Positions 5,387 through 13,294 of a DNA stretch of 13,514 nucleotides are shown one piece after another. Every line of letters starts with the position of its first letter. The first letter of the stretch is position 1. Position numbers and translations under genes: made by a program. The stretch spans positions 1-13,514 of the forward strand of contig CAVJKX010000033.1 of NCBI GenBank assembly GCA_963650165.1, written 5' to 3'. The notes beneath the pieces were generated by a model. That model saw nothing but the letters and a program-made list of their open reading frames with translations, made no database searches and had not been told where the DNA came from. This stretch comes from F23-B02 sp963650165 (GTDB taxonomy: Bacteria; Bacillota; Clostridia; Oscillospirales; Oscillospiraceae).

Positions 5387-8200
5387 ATGAAACCTGAAGA
5401 TTTGGTAAATGACCGTGAGCGGGAGCTTATGAAGCCGTATTACGAAAACCGCGGCCCGTACAGGCAATGCCTCGTCGATGCCGTCGCCGTGTACGACAAG
5501 GATCAGGCCAAACAGGGCATGGACAGCACCGTGTATATGTTCCTTGATCCGCTGCTGACAGATGAAATGTGCGAGGTCCTCAGCAAGATGAAGCTGCGCA
5601 AAATGATGTATCCGAAGGAGATATCACGGCGCTGCGGAAAACCTGTCGGGGATGTGGTGCGCCTGTGCCTTGAAATGGCCGATATCGGAGCGATAGAGGT
5701 GCACACTGATGACAAGGGCGCGGATATGTTCTATGTTCCGCAGCTGTGCGTAGGTGCGCTTGAATGGTGCATGATAGGCCCAATGTTCAAGGATCACCCG
5801 GAGCAGGCGCTGCTCTTTGAGCATGAGACCTTTGAGTCCTTCACCGGCAAGGGCAAGTACCTGCCGATCTCCAACCACGGCGTGCACAGAACCGTACCGA
5901 TAGAGAGCGCGCTGACGCCGGATGTCAAGCGCATGAGCTGGGAGGAGCTGACCCCGCTGATAGAGAGCAATGCAGACGGCTTTTACGCAGTCGGTACCTG
6001 CATATGCCGTCAGGGCCGTCTTGTAAACGGTACAAGCTCAGGCGAGCCCTCGCTCGAATGGTGTACCTGCCTCGGCGACTTCGCGCGCTACTGTGTGCGT
6101 ACCGGCAGGGCAAGGCAGATAAGCAAGGAGGAGTTTTACGGAATACTCAAGGCGGCGGAGGAACGCGGCTTTGTACATAATGTCGCAAACGCTAACGGCA
6201 AGGACAAGATAGAATATATCTGCAACTGCGACTATAAAACCTGCTACACTCTTCGTGCGGATATGTATTCCGTAAACTCCAGCATGACCCGCTCCAATTT
6301 TGTGGCGCAGGTCGATCCGGAAAAATGCGTGGCCTGCGGAATGTGTGTCGAGACCTGTCCGGAAAACGCCGTGCGCATGGGGCAGAGGCTCGACCCGAAA
6401 AAGCCTCTGCAATATCACTACCGCGAGACCCCACACGAATACCTCAAGTGGGGAGAGGAGCGCTGGCACCCGGATTATCTTTATGAGCGTGAAAATGTCT
6501 GGGAGGAAACCGGCACCGCGCCGTGCAAAACGGCATGTCCGGCACATGTGGCTGTCGAGGGCTATCTGCGTCTGGCAGCTCTGGGCAAATACGATGAGGC
6601 TCTGGAGCTCATAAAGCACAACAATCCTCTGCCCGCCGTCTGCGGCTCTATCTGCAACCGCCGCTGCGAGGCAGCATGTACCCGCGGCAGGATAGACCAG
6701 CCCGTGGCAATAGACGAGGTGAAAAAATTCCTTGCGCATCGTGATCTTGAGGCCGAAACGAGATACATCCCCAAAAAGAAGATAACCCGCATGGACGGAA
6801 AAAAGGTCGCCGTGATCGGCGGCGGACCCGCCGGACTTGCATGTGCCTACTACCTCGAGGTCGAGGGTGAGCATGTCACCGTATTTGAAAAGCACGATAA
6901 GATAGGCGGTATGCTGCGCTATGGCGTGCCTAACTTCCGACTTGAAAAGGATGTGCTCGATGCCGAGATCGACGTTATCCGTCAGCTCGGTGCGGAGTTT
7001 AAGTGCGGCATTGAGGTAGGCAAAGATGTAACGATACAGCAGCTGCGCGAGCAGGGCTATGAGGCGTTTTATATTGCGATCGGCTGCCAGGGAGGCCGCA
7101 GTGTCAATGTGCCCGGCGAGGATGCCGACGGCGTTATTGCCGCCGTGGACTTCCTGCAGAAATACGGAACGGACAGCAAACTCGATGGCGACGCGGTCAT
7201 CATCGGCGGCGGCAATGTCGCCGTGGATACGGCGCGCACGGCCGTGCGTCTCGGCGCGGGCAAAACATATATGTATTGCCTTGAATCCCGCGAAGAAATG
7301 CCGGCAGCTCAGGATGAGCTGGACGAGGCAGAAGCGGACGGCGTTATTGTCGGCTGCGGCTGGGGGCCGAAGGAGATACTGTCCGAAAACGGCAATGTCA
7401 CGGGTATTGTATTTAAAAAGTGCCTGTCGGTAAGAGACGAAAACGGGAAATTCAGCCCCGTGTTCGACGAGAACGATACCGTGACCGTTCCGTGCAGCCA
7501 TGTTGTGCTGGCAGTCGGACAGAGTGTCGTATGGGGAGAACTCCTCAAGGGCGAGAATGTAGTGCTGCGCGGCGGCAATTATCCCGAGGCCGACAAGCAG
7601 ACCTTCCAGACCTCCGTTCCCGACATATTTGTCGGCGGCGACGTGTTTACGGGCCCGCAATGGTCAATTGACGCAATTGCCTGCGGCAAAGAGGGTGCGG
7701 ATTCGATACACCGCTTTGTATGGGGAGGAAACCTTAAAACAGGGCGTGACCGCAATCTCTATCATGAGATCGACAAGGACAATGTGCTGTTCGGCAGCTA
7801 TGACAATGCTCACCGCCAGAGCTGCAAGCGAACTGCGTCGAAGGCACGCACGTTCAGCGATGACCGCGAGGTGTTCACCGAGGAACAGGTCAAGGCGGAA
7901 ACGGCACGCTGCCTCAAGTGCGGTGCTTCTCATGTAGATGAAAACATGTGCCTCGGCTGCGGCGTATGCACGACCCGCTGCAAGTTTGACGCAATACATC
8001 TGCGCCGCGTATTTGAGTGCACTCCGTGCACGAGAGAGCAGCTTGTGCCCGCGGTTCTCGGTGAGGTGGGCAGAAGAATGGTCTGGAGCAAGTTCCATGA
8101 GCCTTCCGTTAAGACCGTGGAAGTCGGCGTGTCCAACATAGATCCTGATGTATCCTATGCCTCGGGTGCAAAGTACCACAAGCCGCCGAAGAAAAAGTGA
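5387..8200 (+). CDS. Multi-domain Fe-S/FAD, NAD(P)-linked oxidoreductase with GltD-like core
   Basis: A 937-residue soluble electron-transfer flavoprotein. Domains in order: an N-terminal helical, winged-helix-like region (about 55-110); a Cys-rich segment with C205/C207, C226/C228, C236, C279/C281 and C286; a 4Fe-4S ferredoxin motif CVACGMCVETCP (C314, C317, C320, C324); a glutamate-synthase-small-subunit-like core with its Fe-S cysteines (C380, C384, C419, C423, C427, C431), the FAD Rossmann motif VIGGGPAGLACA (about 476-487), the NAD(P) motif VIIGGGNVAVDTA (604-616) and the closing GD motif (751-752); and a C-terminal ferredoxin-like CLGCGVCTTRC (C855-C865). It probably moves electrons between NAD(P)H and a ferredoxin-like partner, but the substrate is not readable. 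ATG 5387 is preferred over 5381 because AGGAGA is 7 bases upstream. hypA follows 9 bases later. Confidence 0.85.
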   Translation: MKPEDLVNDRERELMKPYYENRGPYRQCLVDAVAVYDKDQAKQGMDSTVYMFLDPLLTDEMCEVLSKMKLRKMMYPKEISRRCGKPVGDVVRLCLEMADIGAIEVHTDDKGADMFYVPQLCVGALEWCMIGPMFKDHPEQALLFEHETFESFTGKGKYLPISNHGVHRTVPIESALTPDVKRMSWEELTPLIESNADGFYAVGTCICRQGRLVNGTSSGEPSLEWCTCLGDFARYCVRTGRARQISKEEFYGILKAAEERGFVHNVANANGKDKIEYICNCDYKTCYTLRADMYSVNSSMTRSNFVAQVDPEKCVACGMCVETCPENAVRMGQRLDPKKPLQYHYRETPHEYLKWGEERWHPDYLYERENVWEETGTAPCKTACPAHVAVEGYLRLAALGKYDEALELIKHNNPLPAVCGSICNRRCEAACTRGRIDQPVAIDEVKKFLAHRDLEAETRYIPKKKITRMDGKKVAVIGGGPAGLACAYYLEVEGEHVTVFEKHDKIGGMLRYGVPNFRLEKDVLDAEIDVIRQLGAEFKCGIEVGKDVTIQQLREQGYEAFYIAIGCQGGRSVNVPGEDADGVIAAVDFLQKYGTDSKLDGDAVIIGGGNVAVDTARTAVRLGAGKTYMYCLESREEMPAAQDELDEAEADGVIVGCGWGPKEILSENGNVTGIVFKKCLSVRDENGKFSPVFDENDTVTVPCSHVVLAVGQSVVWGELLKGENVVLRGGNYPEADKQTFQTSVPDIFVGGDVFTGPQWSIDAIACGKEGADSIHRFVWGGNLKTGRDRNLYHEIDKDNVLFGSYDNAHRQSCKRTASKARTFSDDREVFTEEQVKAETARCLKCGASHVDENMCLGCGVCTTRCKFDAIHLRRVFECTPCTREQLVPAVLGEVGRRMVWSKFHEPSVKTVEVGVSNIDPDVSYASGAKYHKPPKKK

Positions 8201-8209
8201 GGGCAGATC

Positions 8210-8548
8210 ATGCACGAGATAGGAATACTTTATTCCGCAGCGGAAACCGCCGCCCGGTGTGCCGAGGAAAACGGCCTTGAGGAGATACATGTGATCTCAC
8301 TTGAGCTCGGCGAGCTTGCCGGTGTGCTGCCGAATGTGTTCACCGAATACTTCGACTATGTCAAAGCGCAGTTCCCCATACTCAAAAATGCCGAGATGGA
8401 GCTGAAAACCGTCCCGGGTGAGGCGCTTTGCAGCGATTGCGGTACAATGTATAACGTTATGAAAAACGAGGGTAAATGTCCCTGCTGCTCAAGCACGGCA
8501 AAGGAAATCCTGTCCGGCAGAGACGTCCGGCTCATGAGCATAGCATGA
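8210..8548 (+). CDS. hypA: Nickel metallochaperone HypA family protein
   Basis: A 112-residue protein of normal HypA/HybF length. It starts MHE, where His2 is the known nickel ligand, and carries the structural zinc site CxxC (C74, C77) and CPCC (C90, C93). HypA delivers nickel to [NiFe]-hydrogenase, and in some bacteria to urease. Here it follows the Fe-S flavoprotein gene by 9 bases with only a weak GAGGG site, so it is co-transcribed and possibly translationally coupled. No hypB-F or hydrogenase gene is in the window, so it may serve a remote nickel enzyme, or act on or with the flavoprotein. No clear terminator follows. Confidence 0.9.
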   Translation: MHEIGILYSAAETAARCAEENGLEEIHVISLELGELAGVLPNVFTEYFDYVKAQFPILKNAEMELKTVPGEALCSDCGTMYNVMKNEGKCPCCSSTAKEILSGRDVRLMSIA

Positions 8549-8596
8549 TCACGGAGCAGCCCCGGCCCGACTGAGCAAATTTATCCGCTTACACGC

Positions 8597-8626
8597 TTGA
8601 CAGAAGCGGGCAAACGGTGCTACGCT
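8597..8626 (+). promoter_or_regulatory. Promoter of the 115-residue orphan gene
   Basis: TTGACA (8597-8602, perfect -35), 18 bases, TACGCT (8621-8626), preceded by TGC (extended -10). The weak -10 lowers certainty. It suggests the downstream gene is transcribed independently of hypA. Confidence 0.45.
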
Positions 8627-8652
8627 CAAAGAAAACGGCGGGAGAGTGCGCG

Positions 8653-9000
8653 ATGAAAATAATCAAGAAGTGGACAGGCCGGCAGCCGGAGACGGCGGGC
8701 GAGATAAGGCTTTTGGAGGTCAGCCAGGCGGAGATGTTCGAGCAGATGTATCCGCTGCTCGGCCAGCTTGCGCTGCACGCGACGAGCGGCCGCGACGTGG
8801 ACTACCGCCTGTATTTCATCTGCGAGGGCGGGCGACGCATAGTGCCGGTCGATAAGCCCAGCGTCATGAGCGGCGCGTTCAACGGCGGAGTGAACCCGCT
8901 TGCCGACTGCGAGCCCGTCACGGCGGAAAGCATCGCCGAGCTCGTCGATACGGAGCGGCTCCTGCCCGCCGTGGAAGCGAGCGAATATCTGTTCAGATAA
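8653..9000 (+). CDS. Hypothetical protein, 115 residues, family not recognised
   Basis: A small soluble protein starting MKIIKKWTGR. ATG 8653 is preferred over 8617 because GCGGGAGAG sits just upstream and the longer start would lie inside the promoter region. It has no signal peptide, no membrane segment and no metal-binding cysteine pattern (C57 and C86 only). The sequence is mixed helix and strand, with a central hydrophobic RLYFICEGG segment and a basic, Gly-rich turn. It lies downstream of hypA with its own promoter-like sequence and ends at a strong terminator. Its codon use and third-position GC resemble the neighbours, which supports coding. No function is inferred. Confidence 0.65.
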   Translation: MKIIKKWTGRQPETAGEIRLLEVSQAEMFEQMYPLLGQLALHATSGRDVDYRLYFICEGGRRIVPVDKPSVMSGAFNGGVNPLADCEPVTAESIAELVDTERLLPAVEASEYLFR

Positions 9001-9021
9001 AATTGCCGTATAACGAAAATT

Positions 9022-9049
9022 TGCCCCGCGGTCTGACCGCGGGGCATTA
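9022..9049. terminator. Bidirectional terminator between convergent genes
   Basis: TGCCCCGCGGT (9022-9032), CTG loop, ACCGCGGGGCA (9036-9046) make a perfect 11-bp GC-rich stem. It is flanked by CGAAAATT on the left and TTATTT on the right, so both directions have a T-containing tail. It serves the orphan gene (+) and the O-antigen ligase-like gene (-). Confidence 0.8.
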
Positions 9050-9055
9050 TTTGTG

Positions 9056-10573
9056 TCAGTTTTCGCACCGAAGGTTTACGAGCGCGAGGGCGAGCCAGAA
9101 CAGCGGGGCGGCGACGCAGCTGGATATGCCGAAAAGCGCCTGTACCGCGTAGAACAGCGCGGCGGCTCCGCCGACGGCACAGGGGATGCTGCTCGGCTTT
9201 TTTATCCATTTGACCGCGCTGACCGTGAGCAGGCTGAGGTAGGCAAGCAGGGCAAACAGCCCCTGGTTTACCCAGATGTTCAGGTATTCGCTGTGCGCGG
9301 CGTCGATGCCGACGCTGACGGTCCGGCCGATCGCTTCGTTGTAGCGCGAAAAGCCCTCGAGCCCGCGGAACGCCAGCGTGTCCGGCCCTCCGCCGAAGAA
9401 CGGCTTTTCGCGGATGCACTGCCAGACCTGCCTCCAGATGAATATCCGGCTCGAGCCCGCCTTGTCGGAGACGTTTCCGTGCAGCAGCTCATGCGCCTCG
9501 TTAAGGGCCGTGCTGCCGGGAACGGGAAAGAAATATACAAGCGCAAGGCCGCAGACTATTGCCGCCGCGACGATGCACAGCAGAATGCAGCGCAGCTTTT
9601 TCCCGCTTATCTTCATCCCGTCGAGCCTTGAGCGCAGCACGATGCCGGCGGCGAGCATCACGGCTCCCGCGCACAGCAGCGCGATCCATACGATGCCGGT
9701 GCTCAGCGAAACGGCATGGTCGCCGATAACGATAAGCCTTCCGAGCGCAAACGCCGTCGCAGCCGTGCCGCAGCACAGCAGAGCGCGCCTGAGCTCCGCA
9801 CCGCTGCATACGATCACCGGCAGCATGAGCGCAAGCCCCGAAAACAGCGCCGCGACGGCCGCGGAGACATTGAGCTCTGCGATCGAAAATACGGTGAGCG
9901 CAAACGGCGCGAAAAACGCCGCCGCGCGCCTGCCGCCGCATTTAATCAGTATGGCCGCAAAGGCTCCGGCGGCAAGCGAGAGTATTGCCGCGCTTATGTC
10001 CGCATTTCCCGCGGTGCTCCAGAACTGCCCGGAGTAGTAGACGTTTGCGTCGTAAAAATCATAGCCGTCGGGGAAGAGACCGAGCGGATTCAGACCGTAA
10101 AGCTGCAAAAGGCCTATCGCGCAGAAAACGCACACGGCGGCGCCGAAAACGGCGGCCAGCCATGCCTTCGGCAGCAGGCGGCGCGCGAGAATAATGCCGG
10201 AGAGCGCGTAGAGCGCGATCGTGAACACGCCGTCGCAGCGCTCGTTGCCCCAAAACGTGCCGTCAAAGCGCGACAGCAGCGCCGACACGGCGGTGAACAG
10301 GACATAGGCCGCTGCAAAGGCCTCGAACGCGTTTATCCGCATTGCCGGAGCGCGGTTTTTCGCGCTCACGAGGCGCATTTCGAGCCGGAGCAGATACTCC
10401 GACGCAATGAAAGCCGACGCCAGCAGCGCAAAAAGGAGGAATTTGAAGTCCTTGAACACGGTGTAGCCCCGGAGGGGAAAGGCCAGAACGTATGCCGACA
10501 GCAGCACCGCCGCATACGCCAGCGCCGGTATGCGCCAGATCTCGATTTGCTTTTGAGCTTTCTTCCCGTTCAT
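9056..10573 (-). CDS. O-antigen ligase/polymerase family membrane protein
   Basis: A 505-residue polytopic inner-membrane protein with about 12 hydrophobic helices. The Wzy_C/RfaL signature is clear: a large outside loop at about 350-430 containing AGSSRIFIWRQVW (372-384), EKPFFGGGPDTL (389-400) and DAAHSEYLNIWVNQG (424-438). These carry the conserved Arg, Gly-Gly-Gly-Pro and His-Ser-Glu residues. Family members join or polymerise lipid-linked sugars, or attach glycans to proteins at the outer face of the membrane. In a Gram-positive organism this could serve a capsule or cell-wall polymer. No glycosyltransferase or flippase gene is nearby, so the substrate is unknown. The start is uncertain: the only SD-like sequence, GGAG, lies about 20 bases upstream. 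Confidence 0.87.
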   Translation of the reverse strand: MNGKKAQKQIEIWRIPALAYAAVLLSAYVLAFPLRGYTVFKDFKFLLFALLASAFIASEYLLRLEMRLVSAKNRAPAMRINAFEAFAAAYVLFTAVSALLSRFDGTFWGNERCDGVFTIALYALSGIILARRLLPKAWLAAVFGAAVCVFCAIGLLQLYGLNPLGLFPDGYDFYDANVYYSGQFWSTAGNADISAAILSLAAGAFAAILIKCGGRRAAAFFAPFALTVFSIAELNVSAAVAALFSGLALMLPVIVCSGAELRRALLCCGTAATAFALGRLIVIGDHAVSLSTGIVWIALLCAGAVMLAAGIVLRSRLDGMKISGKKLRCILLCIVAAAIVCGLALVYFFPVPGSTALNEAHELLHGNVSDKAGSSRIFIWRQVWQCIREKPFFGGGPDTLAFRGLEGFSRYNEAIGRTVSVGIDAAHSEYLNIWVNQGLFALLAYLSLLTVSAVKWIKKPSSIPCAVGGAAALFYAVQALFGISSCVAAPLFWLALALVNLRCEN

Positions 10574-10691
10574 AACATTTTACGCCGCTTTCTCCGAATA
10601 CTTATAATGCAATAATACCAAACGGTGCGGGCAATTGCAATAAAAAGCAAGCAAAGCCAGCGGCTTCCTTATTTGGCTGCGGCCAAAAATT

Positions 10692-10757
10692 ATTAACAAA
10701 CCATAAACATTAACACGAAATTAACAAGCATAAGGCTTTTAAATATGGAAATTAACA
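10692..10757 (+). repeat. Four copies of ATTAACA upstream of cstA
   Basis: Identical ATTAACA heptamers start at 10692, 10709, 10720 and 10751 within the AT-rich 10574-10844 gap. The last copy contains the TTAACA used as a putative -35. They could be regulator sites. The same gap also holds two small hairpins (AAGCC-AGC-GGCTT at 10654-10666 and TTTGGC-TGCG-GCCAAA at 10672-10687). Confidence 0.45.
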
Positions 10758-10780
10758 CACACTGACACTAAAATAACAAT
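10752..10780 (+). promoter_or_regulatory. Candidate promoter of cstA
   Basis: TTAACA (10752-10757, 5/6), 17 bases, AACAAT (10775-10780, 4/6). The predicted start is near 10787, giving a leader of about 58 bases before the strong GGAGG site of cstA. Confidence 0.4.
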
Positions 10781-10844
10781 CGTCAGGGCACGACGGTATA
10801 CGACACCGCCTGCCGAAAAACACCCGTTAAGGAGGGAAACATTT

Positions 10845-12323
10845 ATGGTAACATTCATAATCGGTCTTGTTGTCCTTTTCGTCGGAGCTGCGCTTTACGG
10901 CAAGTTCTGTGAAAAGATATTCGGACCGGACGACCGTCAGACTCCGGCTTACACGAAAAACGACGGAGTTGACTACGTTCCCATGAAGGGCTGGAAAAAC
11001 GCCCTCATCAACCTTCTGAACATTGCCGGTACAGGCCCCATCCTCGGACCCATACAGGGCATCCTGTTCGGACCGATCGCGTTCATCACCATTCCTATCG
11101 GCAACGTCCTCGGCGGCGCAATGCACGACTATTTCTCGGGCATGATCTGCCTGCGTGACGGCGGCAGCCAGATGCCCGATATGGTAAAGAAGTACACCAA
11201 TAAGGGCGTTTTCACGGTCTACAACATCTTTGTATGCCTGCTCCTGCTGCTTGTCGGCGCCGTGTTTATCTACACCCCCGGCGACATTGCCGCAACTCAG
11301 GTGTTCAACTTCTCCGGCGCTGCCACCGCGACCTCGACCTGGGTCATTTACGGTGTCATCTTCCTGTACTACCTCTGCGCGACCGTATTCCCCATCGACA
11401 AGATCATCGGCCGTATCTACCCCATTTTCGGCGCGATCCTTCTGTTCTCCGCAGTCGGCGTTTTCATCGGCCTGTTCGTCAAGGGCTATCCGCTCGTCGA
11501 GGTCTGGGACAATGTCTGGAGCTATAACGGCGTATTCAACTACGGTGAGTACTTCGCAAACGGACACTTCTTCCCGATCTTCTTCGTAACGGTCGCCTGC
11601 GGCATACTCTCGGGCTTCCACTCCACCCAGACGGCCATCATCTCCCGCACCATGAAGAGCGAGCGTCAGGGACGCAACACCTTCTACAACATGATGATCC
11701 TTGAGGGCTTCATCGCAATGGTATGGGCAGCCGGCGCAATGGGCGTATACAATCTCGGCCTCCAGGAGGCAAACGCATCCCTCGCAACTCAGACTGTCGG
11801 CATCGTCTGCAAGAACATCCTCGGACCCGTCGGCGGTATCATCGCGCTGCTGGGCGTTATTGTCCTGCCCATCACCTCGGGCGACACCGCACTGCGTGCT
11901 CTGCGTATGTCCGTTGCCGACTCCCTGCACATCAAGCAGGACTCCAACCTCAAGCGTCTCGGCCTGTCGGCCATCATCTTCGCGCTTGTCGCGGGCATCC
12001 TCGTCTGGGCAAAGTTCAACAGCGACGGCTTCATGATCCTGTGGCGCTACTTCGCATGGGCAAACCAGACCCTGGCTCTGTTCGCATTCGTTGCGATCGC
12101 CGTCTGGATGTTTGAAAACGGCAAGGGCAAGTGGGCATGGATGCCGCTCATTCCGGGCGCATTCTACGCCTTCGTTACCATCAGCTACATAATGAACGCT
12201 GCGATCGGCTTCAACCTGTCCTGGACGGCCTCCTACATCATAGGCGCGATCTGCGCGGCGGTCTACCTCGTCGGCATCATCATGTACGGCAAGAAGCGTG
12301 AGGCAAAAATCAAGCTCGCATAA
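10845..12323 (+). CDS. cstA: Carbon starvation protein CstA family transporter
   Basis: A 492-residue polytopic membrane protein with about 12-13 helices. It carries the CstA hallmark segments NIAGTGPILGPIQG (59-72), IGNVLGGAMHDYFSGM (85-100), RDGGSQMPDMVKKY (104-117) and, further on, FHSTQTAIISRTMKSE. Enterobacterial CstA proteins import peptides or pyruvate during starvation. This one is the short form common in Clostridia, lacking the C-terminal extension of the roughly 700-residue Escherichia coli protein. The start is fixed by AAGGAGGG 9 bases upstream. Codon choice, strongly favouring C-ending codons such as atc and ttc, looks more biased than in neighbouring genes, which suggests high expression. 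It is a single-gene unit with its own terminator. Confidence 0.93.
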   Translation: MVTFIIGLVVLFVGAALYGKFCEKIFGPDDRQTPAYTKNDGVDYVPMKGWKNALINLLNIAGTGPILGPIQGILFGPIAFITIPIGNVLGGAMHDYFSGMICLRDGGSQMPDMVKKYTNKGVFTVYNIFVCLLLLLVGAVFIYTPGDIAATQVFNFSGAATATSTWVIYGVIFLYYLCATVFPIDKIIGRIYPIFGAILLFSAVGVFIGLFVKGYPLVEVWDNVWSYNGVFNYGEYFANGHFFPIFFVTVACGILSGFHSTQTAIISRTMKSERQGRNTFYNMMILEGFIAMVWAAGAMGVYNLGLQEANASLATQTVGIVCKNILGPVGGIIALLGVIVLPITSGDTALRALRMSVADSLHIKQDSNLKRLGLSAIIFALVAGILVWAKFNSDGFMILWRYFAWANQTLALFAFVAIAVWMFENGKGKWAWMPLIPGAFYAFVTISYIMNAAIGFNLSWTASYIIGAICAAVYLVGIIMYGKKREAKIKLA

Positions 12324-12345
12324 GAAGAAATTTTAAACTGTTTTT

Positions 12346-12370
12346 AAAGGCAGCCCGAAGGCTGCCTTTT
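12346..12370 (+). terminator. Intrinsic terminator of cstA
   Basis: AAAGGCAGCC (12346-12355), CGAA loop, GGCTGCCTTT (12360-12369) form a perfect 10-bp stem with a closing T-run, 23 bases after the cstA stop. The A-run on the left arm could give some termination in the other direction. Confidence 0.85.
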
Positions 12371-12375
12371 CTATA

Positions 12376-12404
12376 TTGAACATGCCGCAGAAAGGGACTA
12401 TAAT
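12376..12404 (+). promoter_or_regulatory. Sigma-A-type promoter of the EamA transporter gene
   Basis: TTGAAC (12376-12381), exactly 17 bases, TATAAT (12399-12404, perfect -10). It starts 6 bases after the cstA terminator and predicts a start near 12411, giving a leader of under 20 bases. Confidence 0.7.
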
Positions 12405-12428
12405 AGCGCCGAAGGTAGGCGAAAGAAA

Positions 12429-13292
12429 ATGTGGATAGTATATGCCTTCGGCTCGGCGTTCTTTGCCGGGCTGACCTCGATACTCGCAAAATGCGGGATA
12501 AGAAAGACAGATTCCGACGCGGCGACCGCGATACGCACTATAGTCGTGCTCATATTCTCATGGCTGATGGTATTTATCGTCGGCTCCGCGCCGACGATAA
12601 GCGCGCTGAGCGCAAAGACCTGGCTGTTTCTCGTCCTGTCGGGGCTTGCCACCGGCGCGTCGTGGCTGTGCTATTTCAAGGCGCTGCAAATGGGCGATGT
12701 GAACAAGGTCGTGCCGATCGACAAGTCGAGCACCGTGCTGACGATACTGCTTGCATTTATATTCCTCGGCGAGGAGATAAGCGCACTCAAGCTCGCGGCG
12801 GTCGTGCTCATCGGCGGCGGTACCTTCATGATGATAGAGAAGAAGGACGTGACGGCGGCCTCGCCCAGCGGCGGCAGAAGCTGGCTTATATACGCGCTCC
12901 TGTCGACGCTTTTTGCAAGTCTAACAGCCATCCTCGGCAAGATCGGCATTGAGGGCGTTGAGTCAAACCTCGGCACGGCCATACGCACCTGCGTCGTGCT
13001 CGTAATGGCGTGGCTTGTCGTCTTTGCCAAGGGCAAGGGGCACACGCTGCACGGCATACCGAAAAACGAGCTGGGCTTTATCTGCCTGTCCGGCCTGGCG
13101 ACAGGCGGCTCGTGGCTGTGCTACTACAAGGCACTGCACGACGGACTTGCCAGCGTCGTTGTGCCCATCGACAAGCTGAGCATCCTCGTGTCCATCGCGT
13201 TTTCTTACATAGTCTTTCACGAGCGCCTGACCCGCCGCTCCGCCCTCGGCCTCTGCCTCATCGTCCTCGGCACTGCCCTCATGATTTTTTAG
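12429..13292 (+). CDS. EamA-family (DMT superfamily) transporter
   Basis: A 287-residue inner-membrane protein with about ten helices made of two homologous EamA halves (about 2-138 and 150-287). The duplication is easy to see: TAIRTIVVLIFSWLMVF against TAIRTCVVLVMAWLVVF, and LSGLATGASWLCYFKAL against LSGLATGGSWLCYYKAL, each followed by a VVPIDK motif. Such proteins export or import metabolites or amino acids; the substrate is unknown. The GGTAGG ribosome site is moderate. The stop codon TAG (13290-13292) lies inside a TTTTTAGAG tandem pair adjoining the downstream repeat element, so the last bases of the gene may derive from that element. Confidence 0.9.
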   Translation: MWIVYAFGSAFFAGLTSILAKCGIRKTDSDAATAIRTIVVLIFSWLMVFIVGSAPTISALSAKTWLFLVLSGLATGASWLCYFKALQMGDVNKVVPIDKSSTVLTILLAFIFLGEEISALKLAAVVLIGGGTFMMIEKKDVTAASPSGGRSWLIYALLSTLFASLTAILGKIGIEGVESNLGTAIRTCVVLVMAWLVVFAKGKGHTLHGIPKNELGFICLSGLATGGSWLCYYKALHDGLASVVVPIDKLSILVSIAFSYIVFHERLTRRSALGLCLIVLGTALMIF

Positions 13293-13294
13293 AG

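Noticed and set aside
6038..7660. A 540-codon open frame antisense to the flavoprotein gene
   Set aside because: It lies wholly opposite a gene with intact cofactor motifs, has no recognisable domain and is explained by GC-rich codon structure on the other strand.
10692..10757. LytTR-type direct repeats controlling cstA
   Set aside because: The ATTAACA copies do not match the LytTR consensus and the spacings (17, 11, 31) are irregular.
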